64,000 nucleotides of DNA from Pseudomonas fulva (GTDB lineage: Bacteria; Pseudomonadota; Gammaproteobacteria; Pseudomonadales; Pseudomonadaceae). The translations under genes were made by a program, and so were the position numbers. The first letter of the stretch is position 1, and each line of letters starts with the position of its first letter. The notes beneath the pieces were generated by a model. It worked only from the letters and a program-made list of their open reading frames with translations, did not search any database and was not told the origin of the DNA. The DNA is taken from NCBI RefSeq assembly GCF_023517795.1, contig NZ_CP082928.1, positions 3,162,001 through 3,226,000 of the forward strand, given 5' to 3'. Shown one piece after another: positions 26,459-35,072 of the stretch.

Positions 26459-27856
26459 TCAGTGGCCCAGGCGAATGCGCTGATCCGCTACCGCCTCGAT
26501 CAGCGCCTCGTCATGGCTGACCAGCAGCACCGCGGTGCGGCGTTCCCGGGCCGTCTCCACCAGCAGTTCGATCATCTCCTGCTGGGTGATCAGGTCGAGG
26601 CGCGAACTGGGTTCGTCGGCGAAGATGAACACCGGGTCGAGCAGCAGCACGCGCAGCAGGGAAAAGCGCTGCAGCTCGCCGCCGGAAACGTTGCCGGGCA
26701 GGCGGTTGAGCAGGCCGCCGTCGAGGCGCAGGCGGGCGAGCAGGCCATCGATACGGCTGGCATCGAGGCGATGCAGGCTCACCAGGTCGGCCAGGCAGCG
26801 GCCCAGGGTGACGGTCGGCGGGAAGGCCGCCACCGGGTCCTGGTAGAGCTTCTGGAAGGCCACGCGCGGTGCCTCGCGGCGCTTGGTCACGGTACCGCTG
26901 CGTGCCTGCATCAACCCGAGTATGACGTCACCCAGGGTCGACTTGCCGCAGCCCGACGGGCCGGTGACGCCGACCACTTCGCCAGGGCGCACGTCGAACG
27001 ACAGCCCTTCGAACAGCACGCGGTCACCACGCTCCACGGCCAGGTCGCGCACCTGCACCACCGGCGCGCCGCTCGGCACCGATGGGTCATGGCGTGGCCA
27101 GCGTGCCGGGTCGGCGTTCAACAGGCGGCGGGTGTACTCGTGGGTCGGCGCATCGAGCACCTGCGCGGCGCTGCCGCTCTCGATGACGCGGCCCTTGAGC
27201 ATGATCATCACCTCGCCACCGAGCTGGCGCGCCACCTCGATATCGTGGGTGATGATCAGCAGTGCGCCGCCCTCGGCGATGCCGGCCTGCAACAGGCTGA
27301 TCACCTCGCCGATACGTGCGCTGTCGAGGCCCTTGGTGGGCTCGTCGGCGATCATCACCTTGGCGCCACCCGCGTGGGTGGCGGCGAACGCCAGGCGCTG
27401 GGCCATACCGCCGGAGAGCTGGAAGGGAAACTTCGCCTCGGCCTGCTCGATACCCAGCTGCGTCAGATCACTGCGACTTTGCCGACGGGATTCCTGAGCG
27501 CTTTTGCCGACTACGTAGCGGTAGGTTTCCGCCACCTGGTCGAGGGCGCGCATGGTCGGGTCCAGGCTCAGCCAGGGCTCCTGGGGCAGCACGGCGAGTT
27601 CGCGGCCCCAGGCGGCACGCCGGCCAGTCGCCTGGCCCGACTCGCATCGGCCGCCGGCCAGTTCGATCTCGCCATGGGCCGAGAGGCCCGGCGGCAGGTT
27701 GCCGACGATGCCCTGGGCGAACAGGCTCTTGCCCGAGCCGGTTTCGCCGATGATGGTCAGCACCTTGCCGGGCCACAGGTCGATGGACAGCGGCTCGACC
27801 AGTTGCGCGGTGGCGGTACGGATTTCCAGGGCGCGGGTGCTCAGCAGTGGTTTCAT
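26459..27856 (-). CDS. Fused dipeptide/nickel-type ABC transporter ATPase (two nucleotide-binding domains)
   Basis: The 465-aa protein carries two complete ABC modules. The first (about 1-230) has Walker A GETGSGKS, signature LSGGMAQR and Walker B MIADEPTKGLDS. The second (about 255-465) has Walker A GPSGCGKS, signature VSGGELQR and Walker B FADEPSSRLD. These correspond to DppD and DppF or NikD and NikE joined in one chain, with trimmed C-termini. The ATG overlaps the permease stop by 4 bases. It powers the importer encoded upstream. Confidence 0.9.
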   Translation of the reverse strand: MKPLLSTRALEIRTATAQLVEPLSIDLWPGKVLTIIGETGSGKSLFAQGIVGNLPPGLSAHGEIELAGGRCESGQATGRRAAWGRELAVLPQEPWLSLDPTMRALDQVAETYRYVVGKSAQESRRQSRSDLTQLGIEQAEAKFPFQLSGGMAQRLAFAATHAGGAKVMIADEPTKGLDSARIGEVISLLQAGIAEGGALLIITHDIEVARQLGGEVMIMLKGRVIESGSAAQVLDAPTHEYTRRLLNADPARWPRHDPSVPSGAPVVQVRDLAVERGDRVLFEGLSFDVRPGEVVGVTGPSGCGKSTLGDVILGLMQARSGTVTKRREAPRVAFQKLYQDPVAAFPPTVTLGRCLADLVSLHRLDASRIDGLLARLRLDGGLLNRLPGNVSGGELQRFSLLRVLLLDPVFIFADEPSSRLDLITQQEMIELLVETARERRTAVLLVSHDEALIEAVADQRIRLGH

Positions 27857-28674
27857 GGCTTGCGCCCCCCGGCAATCAGCAGCAGTGACAGAACGATAAG
27901 AAAGATCACGGTGATCGGCAGGGCGATCACCGACGGCGCTTCGGCGAAGTACGGCAGCAGCTCGGTGATCATCAGCCCCAGCTCGGCGGTGGGCGGCTTG
28001 ACGCCGACGCTGACGAAGCCCAGGGCGGCGATGGCCATGATCGCCGCGGCGGCGCCAAAGGCGGCGATGGTCATCAGCAGTGGCGCCAGTTCCGGCAACA
28101 GGTGGCGGCGGATGATGTATGCCGGGCCGAAGCCGAGCAGCTGCGAGGCCGCCACGGCCGGCGAGGCCAGCACGGTGCGCGCCAGGGCGCGGGTCATGCG
28201 GAAGTATTCGATCCACAGCACCAGCGCCACCGCGCCATACAGGGCGAGAAACGAGCCGGGGTAGATGGCCACGATCAGCAGCACCAGCAGCAGGCCGGGC
28301 AGGGCCAGGAACATCTCGGCCAAGAGGCCCAGACCCTTGTCGACCCAGCCGCCCTTCCAGGCCGCCAGGATGCCCAGCAGCACGCCGGGAATGGCCGCGG
28401 TGGCGACGCTGACCAGCGCCAGGCCCAGGGACAGGCGCACGGCGGCGGCCAGGCGCGCGAGCATGTCGCGGCCCAGGTGATCGGTGCCCAGCGGGTGGGC
28501 GCTGCTGACGCCGGCGAGAATCGCGCTGTAGTCCTGCTTGGCGATGTCCACGCCCCACAGCAGCGGCACGCCGATGGCGAAGGCGACCAGCGCCGCGAGC
28601 AGGGCGAGGCCGATGTAACGGACGGTCGCGCGCGGTGCGGGCGCGGCCTCGGCGATGGCGGTTTCCAGGCTCAT
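27853..28674 (-). CDS. Dipeptide/nickel-type ABC transporter permease (DppC/NikC-like)
   Basis: The 273-aa inner-membrane protein has an N-terminal helix (about 20-42), a conserved periplasmic block ending HPLGTDHLGRDMLARL, four to five more helices and the EAA-like loop VLASPAVAASQLLGFGPAYIIRRHLLPEL. It forms the heterodimeric pore with the next permease. Both ends overlap neighbouring genes by 4 bases, a tightly coupled operon. Confidence 0.93.
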   Translation of the reverse strand: MSLETAIAEAAPAPRATVRYIGLALLAALVAFAIGVPLLWGVDIAKQDYSAILAGVSSAHPLGTDHLGRDMLARLAAAVRLSLGLALVSVATAAIPGVLLGILAAWKGGWVDKGLGLLAEMFLALPGLLLVLLIVAIYPGSFLALYGAVALVLWIEYFRMTRALARTVLASPAVAASQLLGFGPAYIIRRHLLPELAPLLMTIAAFGAAAAIMAIAALGFVSVGVKPPTAELGLMITELLPYFAEAPSVIALPITVIFLIVLSLLLIAGGRKP

Positions 28675-29606
28675 GCGGTTCTCCGGCGCGGGTCGATCAG
28701 GTGGTTGAGCAGGTCCACGGCGGTATTGAGCAGCACGAACATCAGCCCCATGGCCAGTGCGGTGCCCTGCACCATGGGCACGTCGCGCTGAACGATGGCG
28801 TGCACCAGGCCGTGGCCGATGCCCGGCCAGGCGAACAGGGTTTCGACCACCACCACACCCTCGATCAGGTACACCAGCTGCACGCCCAGGTACGTCACCA
28901 CCGGCACGCCGATATTGCGCAGGCCATGGCGCATGAACACCTGGGCACCGCTCAGCCCCTTGAGGCGGCCGAAAGCGAAGTAGGCGGACGATGCCACCGC
29001 CACGGTAGCGTCCCGCGCCACCCGCGAAGACACCGCCGCCAGGCCCAACGCCAGGGTCAGGGTCGGCAGGATGGTATGGATGAAGCTGCCATGGCCGGCC
29101 GACGGCAGCACCATCAGCCACACCGAGAAGATCAGCACCAGAATCACCCCCAGCACGAAGTGCGGGATGGCGCGGGTGACCGTGCTGAGCAGCAGCAGGC
29201 CGCGGTCCAGCATGCCGCCCGGGCGCAGGCCGGCGAAGATGCCGATGGGCGGGCCGATCAGGAAGGACAGCAACACGGCGCCGACGGCCAGGCGCACGGA
29301 ACTGCCCAGTTCATGGGCGACCATGTCCAGCACCGGCCGGCCGGTGACCAGCGAGTTACCCAGGTCGAGGCTCAGCAGGTCGCCGATCCACGCCGTGAAG
29401 CGCCACAGCACCGGCTGATCCAGGCCCAGCTCGGCGCGTACCGCCTCGGCGGCGGCGCTGTTGACCATGTCGTAGCCATAGCGCCCGGCGGCGATGCGGT
29501 AGGCGGCATCACCGGGCAGCAGGCTCATCAGCAGGAAGGTCAGGGCGCCGATCAGCACGGCGACCATCACCGCCTGCAGCAGGCGAAAGCCCAGCAACCG
29601 CATCAT
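28671..29606 (-). CDS. Dipeptide/nickel-type ABC transporter permease (DppB/NikB-like)
   Basis: The 311-aa permease has about six hydrophobic segments. The typical early block LLMSLLPGDAAYRIAAGRYG is followed by a long periplasmic stretch, then FVLGVILVLIFSVWLMVLPS and the EAA loop KGLSGAQVFMRHGLRNIGVPVVT. The ATG at 29606 overlaps the binding-protein stop (ATGA); the GTG 9 bases earlier is less likely. Confidence 0.93.
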   Translation of the reverse strand: MMRLLGFRLLQAVMVAVLIGALTFLLMSLLPGDAAYRIAAGRYGYDMVNSAAAEAVRAELGLDQPVLWRFTAWIGDLLSLDLGNSLVTGRPVLDMVAHELGSSVRLAVGAVLLSFLIGPPIGIFAGLRPGGMLDRGLLLLSTVTRAIPHFVLGVILVLIFSVWLMVLPSAGHGSFIHTILPTLTLALGLAAVSSRVARDATVAVASSAYFAFGRLKGLSGAQVFMRHGLRNIGVPVVTYLGVQLVYLIEGVVVVETLFAWPGIGHGLVHAIVQRDVPMVQGTALAMGLMFVLLNTAVDLLNHLIDPRRRTA

Positions 29607-31144
29607 GGGCGCCACCGCATGCTGCTCAGGCCGAAGGTGCGCTCGAACGGATCGATGGCGGCGCCTTCGATCTGTTTGGACACGGCGATGGACTGGCGGT
29701 ACCAGGCGATGGGGATCAGCGGCAGGTCGTTCTGCACCAGGGTCATCAGCTTGTTGCGCAGTTGCTGTTGTTCGGCCGGGTCATCGCTGGCCAGCAGTTT
29801 GCTCAGGGTTTGGTCGAACTGCGGGTTGTTCCAGCCCAGCGGGCCCCACTCGGCGCCGCCATTGCCAAAGTCGGCCATCAGGGTCAGCAGCGGGTCGGGC
29901 ACCAGGGCGTAGTTGCGCCCGTACAGGGCCAGTTGCAGGGTGCCGTCGTTATGCGCGGCGGGGATGGCGCTGGCATTGGTGACGGCGACTTCCACGTCCA
30001 CGCCGACCTCACGCAGCTGTGCCTGCAGGGCGGTGGCGATCAGCGGCAGTTCCGGACGATCCGAATAGGTGAGCAGCTTGAGCTGCAGGCGCTGGCCGTC
30101 CTTTTCCAGAATGCCGTCGGCACCCGGCTTCCAGCCCTGGGCCGCGAGCAGGTCACGGGCCGCCTGCGGGTCGTACTTCAGTGGCGGCAGGCTGGCGTCG
30201 TGCCAGGCCGGCACGCTGCCCGCGAACATCTGCGTAGCGCCGGTGCCCGGCGCGCGCAGCACGGCGGCGGTGATGCCTTCGCGGTTGATCGCCAGGCTCA
30301 GCGCCTGGCGCACCTCCACCGGCGCGGTGGCGCCGTTGCCGGCATTGGCCGCCAGCACCAGCACGCGCGGCACCGGGCCCATCAGCACCTGCACACTGGG
30401 GTTGCGCTGCAGGCGCGCGATGCTCGGCGGGTCGAGCTGGAACACCAGCTCGGCACCGCCGCTCTCGGCCATCAGCGAGCGGGTTTCGCCGCGCCCGGCG
30501 CCCAGGTAGGTGGTTTTCTCGATGCTCGGTTTTGTCCCCCAGTAACCCTCGAAGCGCTCGGCGGCGAGGCGCTGCGGCGGCTCCAGCAGGGTCAGGTGAT
30601 ACGGGCCGGTGGCGATGATCTGCTTGACGTTGTCGTCGGCGTCATAGGCCGCGCTGGCAAGGATGTTGGTGGACGAGTGAGCCAGTAGCGCCGCCAGCGG
30701 TTTGAAGGGCTTGCTGAGGGTGATCACCACCTCATTGCCGGTGGCGCTGATCGCGGTGATCGGCGCATCGCGCAGCATGCCGGGCTTCTTGCGCGCCGCC
30801 TCCAGGGCATGGGCGGCAACGGCGGCGGTGAGGTCGCTGCCGTCGTGGAATTTCACGCCCTGGCGGATCGCCAGGGTCCACTGCTTGCCGTCGTCCGACA
30901 CACTCCAGCGCTCGGCCAGGGCCGGCAGCGGCTGGCCCTTGGCATCGGCCTCGAGCAGGGTTTCGGTGATCTGCATGCGCTGGAAGATAAACCCGGAAAT
31001 CGCCGGGTCCAGCCCGCCGATCTCGAACGGTGCGACCACGTCGAACACGCGATCATCGGCGGCGACAGGGCCGGCTGTCAGCGTCAACCAGGCGGCGAAG
31101 GCACCGGCGAGCAGTGAGAGGCGAGGGCGGTTCCTGAAATGCAT
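29603..31144 (-). CDS. Dipeptide/nickel-type periplasmic binding protein (SBP family 5)
   Basis: The 513-aa protein has a Sec signal peptide (about 1-29, ending GPVAA) and the family 5 lobes: PALAERWSVSDDGKQWTLAIRQGVKFHDGSDLTA (shortened here to KFHDG) and PQAARDLLAAQGW. The ATG at 31144 follows AAGGACC. It is the first gene of a four-gene importer. Substrates of this family include peptides, opines, nickel chelates and metallophores, and sequence alone does not decide. A Zur-like half-site upstream (31221-31240) is noted as a finding. Confidence 0.92.
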   Translation of the reverse strand: MHFRNRPRLSLLAGAFAAWLTLTAGPVAADDRVFDVVAPFEIGGLDPAISGFIFQRMQITETLLEADAKGQPLPALAERWSVSDDGKQWTLAIRQGVKFHDGSDLTAAVAAHALEAARKKPGMLRDAPITAISATGNEVVITLSKPFKPLAALLAHSSTNILASAAYDADDNVKQIIATGPYHLTLLEPPQRLAAERFEGYWGTKPSIEKTTYLGAGRGETRSLMAESGGAELVFQLDPPSIARLQRNPSVQVLMGPVPRVLVLAANAGNGATAPVEVRQALSLAINREGITAAVLRAPGTGATQMFAGSVPAWHDASLPPLKYDPQAARDLLAAQGWKPGADGILEKDGQRLQLKLLTYSDRPELPLIATALQAQLREVGVDVEVAVTNASAIPAAHNDGTLQLALYGRNYALVPDPLLTLMADFGNGGAEWGPLGWNNPQFDQTLSKLLASDDPAEQQQLRNKLMTLVQNDLPLIPIAWYRQSIAVSKQIEGAAIDPFERTFGLSSMRWRP

Positions 31145-31279
31145 GGGCAGGTCCTTGGCGAGTCTGATCGGCAGGCAGGCGCTGGCGCACTGCCCGTGGC
31201 AAAAAAGGCCGGACAATATAGTAATGTTATGTTGTATCGTCTAGTGGTGATTAGTTTCAACGCGGCGTGTTGAACGTGT

Positions 31280-31477
31280 CTAGGCCGGGGAGGTGAGAGC
31301 TGCTGCGGCTAGCAGCACGGTAATGAATATGTCCATGGATGCGCTGCGTGCGCTGCCCTGGCGGGTGGTGCAGTGGCAGGTCGCCTGGTAGCTGAAGCGT
31401 GCCGGGAGGATCGGCCGCAATATCCTGCGAGCCATCAGTATGCCGGAGGGTGGTGATGGCACTAGGGTATTTGCCAT
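31280..31477 (-). CDS. Possible small hydrophobic-tailed protein
   Basis: The 65-aa frame has a good ribosome site (GAGGAAAAGCC before the ATG) and a hydrophobic C-terminus beginning MDIFITVLLAAAAL. The central part is serine/arginine-rich and looks less like a real protein. It lies in the 526-base gap 31145-31670, where I otherwise see only promoter-like sequence. Low confidence; an overlapping frame at 31257-31496 was judged worse. Confidence 0.25.
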   Translation of the reverse strand: MANTLVPSPPSGILMARRILRPILPARFSYQATCHCTTRQGSARSASMDIFITVLLAAAALTSPA

Positions 31478-31670
31478 GGCTTTTCCTCATCGCCACGTGG
31501 GTCAGAAGCTCTCGCTTGGATTATTGAAAAATCGGTCCTCTTTAGCGGCGCGACCGCAAGGCGGCTGATGAACTGTCGAAGCTCACCGGGCTCAGATGGT
31601 CTGATCCGCCAGCATCCGTTCCCATCTCTGTGGAAACGCTGTCTCGCTTAGCTAGTACAGAGGACTCAGC

Positions 31671-32726
31671 ATGACCAACACCACGCCTGAAAAGGATCTG
31701 CGAATAGAGACCATTCGCGGACTGGCGCTGTTTCTCATGGTGGCGGGCCATGTCATCGGCAGTTCGTCCGACCTGGGCATGAAGGTGCCTGACGACTCCG
31801 TGCTGCGCTACCTCTACGACTCCCTCGTTTACATCCGCATGCCGCTGTTCACTGCCATTTCCGGCTACGTTTATGCACTGCGCCCGGTGAGCACCGGCAG
31901 TGATCTATCGCGCTTTTACAGAGGCAAGTTCAAACGTGTGGGCATACCGCTGTTGACGGTCTCGACGCTGTTCTTCGTCATGCAGATGATCGTGCCCAAC
32001 ACCAACGACAAGCCGCAGCTGAGCGAGATCTTCAGCATCTACTTCTTCAGCTACGCGCATTTCTGGTTCCTGCAGGCGATCTTCTGCATCTTCATGGTGA
32101 TCTCCTTGCTGGAGAAGGCTGGCCTGCTGTTAAGCCTGCGCAACTACGGTCTGGTGTTCGCGGTGGCCCTGGCGGCGTCCTTCGTGTCGGAGGGTTTCCC
32201 GAACCTGTTCAGCTTCGACCGGGCGGTGGAGCTGTTGCCATTCTTTCTGCTGGGCCTGGGCCTCTATCGCTTCAGCGCGCAACTGATCACTCGCAGCAGT
32301 GTCGTCACCATGGCCGCGGCGCTGGTGATTCTGGTGGGGATCGACCAGGCCTATCTGTTCGCGCTGCTTGACCTCGACGATGCCAACCTGGCCCTGGTCG
32401 GCACGGCGCTGGGCCTGGCGGCTATCAGCCTGCTGATCGCCCGGCGCTTCTACTTCATGCCGCTGGCCTGGCTGGGTTACTTCTCCTTCGAGATTTACCT
32501 GTTCCACGTCTTCGGCACGGCGGGTGCGCGCATCGTGCTGAATAAGCTGCAGGTCGAGGGGCAGTGGCTGGTCTTCACCGGCAGCATGGCGCTGGGGCTG
32601 CTGCTGCCGGTGGCGTTCAAGCTGGTGCTGGAGCGGATCGGCCCGCTGCAGTTTCTCAGCGTGGCCTTCTTCGGCGGCAAAACGCGAGTCAATCATGCGC
32701 CTCCGCGACAGAAGGCCACCACCTGA
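31671..32726 (+). CDS. Membrane-bound acyltransferase family 3 protein (OafA/YrhL type)
   Basis: The 351-aa protein has about ten hydrophobic segments. RIETIRGLALFLMVAGHVIG near the N-terminus contains the R-G-A and histidine pattern of acyltransferase family 3, and YIRMPLFTAISGYVYAL matches the second conserved block. Members transfer acetyl or succinyl groups to polysaccharide, LPS or glycan acceptors in the inner membrane. A ribosome site AGAGGA precedes the ATG. It is a single gene directly left of the tmRNA-integrated island, so it was once immediately downstream of ssrA. Confidence 0.85.
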   Translation: MTNTTPEKDLRIETIRGLALFLMVAGHVIGSSSDLGMKVPDDSVLRYLYDSLVYIRMPLFTAISGYVYALRPVSTGSDLSRFYRGKFKRVGIPLLTVSTLFFVMQMIVPNTNDKPQLSEIFSIYFFSYAHFWFLQAIFCIFMVISLLEKAGLLLSLRNYGLVFAVALAASFVSEGFPNLFSFDRAVELLPFFLLGLGLYRFSAQLITRSSVVTMAAALVILVGIDQAYLFALLDLDDANLALVGTALGLAAISLLIARRFYFMPLAWLGYFSFEIYLFHVFGTAGARIVLNKLQVEGQWLVFTGSMALGLLLPVAFKLVLERIGPLQFLSVAFFGGKTRVNHAPPRQKATT

Positions 32727-32939
32727 GGCAACTGGCCACAAGGGTTAACGGCCGGCGGTAAGGATGCGCGCTACGGGGTTCCTAGCCCGCCCGAGTACCG
32801 GATTGGCAGATCTGACCGTTAACTCGCGCAGTTGTTAAAGCCTCCACTGTGGGGCAGGATCACTGGCAGCCCTGCGGGCGGTTTGCAAACTACAGGTGGG
32901 CAGCTGATGTTCAGTCTGGCGCCTTTCCGACACCCAAAG

Positions 32940-32974
32940 AAAAACCCCTGACTTCCGCTAGGAAATCAGGGGTT
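32940..32974 (-). terminator. Rho-independent terminator, probably the displaced native ssrA terminator
   Basis: On the minus strand, AACCCCTGA pairs with TCAGGGGTT, extended past one mismatch by TTCC/GGAA around a GCTA-type loop, and a run of T follows. It lies directly beyond the degenerate CCACCA end of the left attachment site. That is where the original tmRNA terminator would be left after integration. Confidence 0.75.
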
Positions 32975-32978
32975 CTGG

Positions 32979-33003
32979 TTTGGTGGGCCGGGGTAATCTG
33001 AAC
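32979..33003. repeat. Left attachment site (degenerate copy of the tmRNA 3' end)
   Basis: TTTGGTGG-GCCGGGGTAATCTGAAC matches the tmRNA 3' end at 54350-54374 (TTTGGTGGAGCCGGGG then GGATTTGAAC) with one single-base gap and three substitutions. The exact shared core is TTTGGTGG, followed by GCCGGGG after the gap. It is read as attL of island 1; it lacks the rest of a tRNA-like domain, so it is not a functional RNA gene. Confidence 0.7.
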
Positions 33004-33053
33004 AGTTAATTTAAATGCATGATTTTATTGAAAAATAATCGGTTAATTTTCGC

Positions 33054-33076
33054 TTTGGAATACCGTTTGGAATACC
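33054..33076. repeat. Tandem TTTGGAATACC motifs, left end of island
   Basis: TTTGGAATACC occurs at 33054-33064 and 33066-33076 with a one-base spacer. The same word occurs at 54216-54226 near the right end with three further variants. Proposed as arm-type integrase or excisionase binding sites. Confidence 0.5.
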
Positions 33077-33086
33077 GTCATTCGAT

Positions 33087-33911
33087 CTAAAGCTTCCGGA
33101 GAACCAGTCCGAGGTGCAGGCCGGTCTCGGCTTCGTTGAGAATGAGCCGCTCAAGGATTTTCGTCCTAGAAAGCTTATGCCCTTGAGCAAGTCTGTCGAG
33201 GGTGGTGTTGACATCGTTGGCGAGTACAAAGTTGTATTGCTTCTTGTTGGGCGAGTTTTCGCGCGTCTTTCGGGTGCCCCACCATCGCTTGATTTTGGCA
33301 ACGTAGAGCTCTCTTTCGCCTAGGGTCGCATCACAGCGGTCAAAAAAATCCAGTAGCTCGCTATGGCTTGTGAAAGGGGGAGCGCTCCGGGTTAGTTGAG
33401 GCTGGTGCTTCTCCATCCAGTCCCAAGCCATTGAGCATTTTGATTCCTCGTCCACTCCCTTGAACCAAGTGAAGAGCTTGTCGTGCTGTAGGTGCTCACG
33501 CCACGCATATTCAAGGTCGCTCACAGCCGTTTTCTTGTCGCTTAAGCGGGCGTTCCAGAGATCGAAGACTGCAATCACTTGCTGCCGGATCGGCAATGTC
33601 GCGAGTGGCTGTGGGAGTTGTCTTTCACCTATAGCTTGCAGGGTTTTCCGTACTAGCCAGGCCGGCTGTCGCCCATCCTTCGCAACCCATCGAAAGTCAT
33701 AGTCGGCTAGAAACTGAGTGTCTTTGGCGTGCTCAAGGGCCGCTACGAGCTTTGGGGTGAGGTGCTCAGCTATCTGCTTACGCATGACCTGGCTATTGAG
33801 CTGGCACTCGTCAAATTCAACTCCATCATTAGCCAGTGCATTCCATAGCCAGGCGATCTCCCTCACGGTCATCTTCATGGTGCGAATGAGTTCCGTTTCT
33901 ACTCTGCCCAT
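33087..33911 (-). CDS. Unknown protein with a C-terminal ribbon-helix-helix-like segment
   Basis: I do not recognise the full-length family. The 274-aa product is predominantly helical with many tryptophans. Its C-terminal 50 residues (about 222-265, QYNFVLANDVNTTLDRLA then KLSRTKILERLI) resemble a ribbon-helix-helix DNA-binding fold: a short strand followed by two helices. The ATG at 33911 has GGAG at the right distance; an upstream TTG at 33923 was rejected. It sits at the left edge of island 1, reading toward attL. Three TATAGAYGT copies lie directly upstream and may be its operator, suggesting an autoregulated island control protein. Confidence 0.7.
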   Translation of the reverse strand: MGRVETELIRTMKMTVREIAWLWNALANDGVEFDECQLNSQVMRKQIAEHLTPKLVAALEHAKDTQFLADYDFRWVAKDGRQPAWLVRKTLQAIGERQLPQPLATLPIRQQVIAVFDLWNARLSDKKTAVSDLEYAWREHLQHDKLFTWFKGVDEESKCSMAWDWMEKHQPQLTRSAPPFTSHSELLDFFDRCDATLGERELYVAKIKRWWGTRKTRENSPNKKQYNFVLANDVNTTLDRLAQGHKLSRTKILERLILNEAETGLHLGLVLRKL

Positions 33912-33941
33912 TTCAATCTCCAAGAGTATTTATGGATGGAT

Positions 33942-34007
33942 TATAGACGTATTAAAGCGAATATCTATCGTGCTTTATAGATGTTTTATAGCCGATGTAT
34001 AGATGTT
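33942..34007. promoter_or_regulatory. Direct repeats TATAGAYGT upstream of the RHH-like gene
   Basis: TATAGACGT at 33942-33950 and TATAGATGTT at 33976-33985 and 33998-34007 share one orientation. The last two are 22 bases apart, about two helical turns. Tandem same-face repeats are typical operators for ribbon-helix-helix regulators. The rest of the gap up to 34345 shows no gene I can support. Confidence 0.4.
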
Positions 34008-34345
34008 GAAAATCATGCCTGCTTCCCTGTTTTTAAGGGGTTTATGGCCTTTTTAGGGGCGCCATGCCATCCAGGCACTAACCGTTGCACGGAGCCCCTT
34101 CATTAGTCGCGGCAACCTTGAATTTCAACACGTACCTACACGAACTGGCTGCGGACCCTTGGCAATGGTCAATGGCCATGTATTCGGAGCTGCCACTGCA
34201 ATAAGGCCAAACGCAATTTTGGGAAGCTCAAGGTGCTGGCATAGGCCAAGGTGAATCGCCGATGCGTTCCGTCCTGGATGGGGTAGCCAGGTTTTTTCTA
34301 ATCGCCTCTGCAGATCCTCTGAGCCACATACAGAGGAGCCTGCTC

Positions 34346-34576
34346 ATGCGAATCATCCGTTTGAAAGAGGTCATCGATTCGACCGGTTTGGCGCGGTCGA
34401 CCATCTACAAGCACATCGGGGAGGGCACCTTTCCGAAACCGGTTTCACTGGGCGACCGTTGCGTCGGTTGGGTCGACAGCGAGGTGCACGACTGGATCTT
34501 GGCTAGGATCGAGGAGCGTGACCTGGCAGAGGGTGCTGCGACGCGCTCCACCGGCCATCTGAGTGTGGCCAGTTAG
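34346..34576 (+). CDS. AlpA-family phage/island transcriptional regulator
   Basis: The 76-aa protein begins MRIIRLKEVIDSTGLARSTIY, a winged MerR-like helix-turn-helix typical of AlpA, and continues GTFPKPVSLGDRCVGWVDSEV, the wing region of the family. AlpA of E. coli CP4-57 promotes excision of that ssrA-integrated element by raising integrase or excisionase expression; a similar role is inferred. The internal ATG at 34346 is preceded by AGAGGAG and gives the family N-terminus, so a longer frame from 34262 was not used. A hairpin follows the gene. Confidence 0.88.
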   Translation: MRIIRLKEVIDSTGLARSTIYKHIGEGTFPKPVSLGDRCVGWVDSEVHDWILARIEERDLAEGAATRSTGHLSVAS

Positions 34577-34588
34577 ATCTGAGTATCT

Positions 34589-34620
34589 GCGCCATGACTG
34601 GCTACGGCTGGTCATGGCGC
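34589..34620 (+). terminator. Hairpin after the AlpA gene
   Basis: GCGCCATGAC (34589-34598) pairs perfectly with GTCATGGCGC (34611-34620) around a 12-base loop, 12 bases past the stop. Only two T follow, so it may be an attenuator or weak terminator. Confidence 0.5.
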
Positions 34621-34835
34621 TTATGCCGGGTGGCTTCTTCAGGCTGCTCGGCACTCGCCAGGAAGCCGGCTCGATGTTGCTCCGCATCGATCCGGCAGGC
34701 TCTGGCTAGGCATCGGTCCACCATGGGCTTTCGATCTGGTTTTTTTCCGGAATACGGTTTCAGCAAAAACAGTCGCTGTGGCTTGGTAATCGGGGTGGAT
34801 TTTCCCGAGCCAGTCGGAGCGGTCAGCTGCGGTGT

Positions 34836-34867
34836 GGGTAGTATGCTTTTACTAGCTATTACTACCC
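34836..34867. repeat. Inverted repeat GGGTAGTA...TACTACCC near the Rep-like gene
   Basis: Perfect 8-base arms (34836-34843, 34860-34867) flank an AT-rich 16-base loop. It lies about 200 bases before the YfjJ/Gp2-like gene in the gap 34621-35072, which contains no gene I can support. It may be an operator or a replication-origin element. Confidence 0.35.
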
Positions 34868-35072
34868 GAAGGGTTCCCACCTAACCCAGCAGTGGAAAGC
34901 ATCACTGACCAGATCCCATGCACAAGGAGTCGGATACTGAGCTACCACTTGAAGTGGCTGGCAGCACAACGCATGCGGATAGGTCAACCAAGTGTCGGTC
35001 GAGGAAAGGTAACGGTTAAAAAGTACACAGCTGACACAGGTTATGAAACTCAACCAACGAGAGGTCATAACC

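Noticed and set aside
30702-31244. 180-aa plus-strand frame antisense to the binding-protein gene
   Set aside because: It is covered by a well-supported SBP family 5 gene with a signal peptide on the minus strand.
32979-33003. Left att sequence as a possible tRNA gene (CCACCA end and GTTC-like T arm)
   Set aside because: Only the acceptor 3' strand and part of a T arm are present; no matching 5' half lies upstream on the minus strand. It is an attachment-site remnant.
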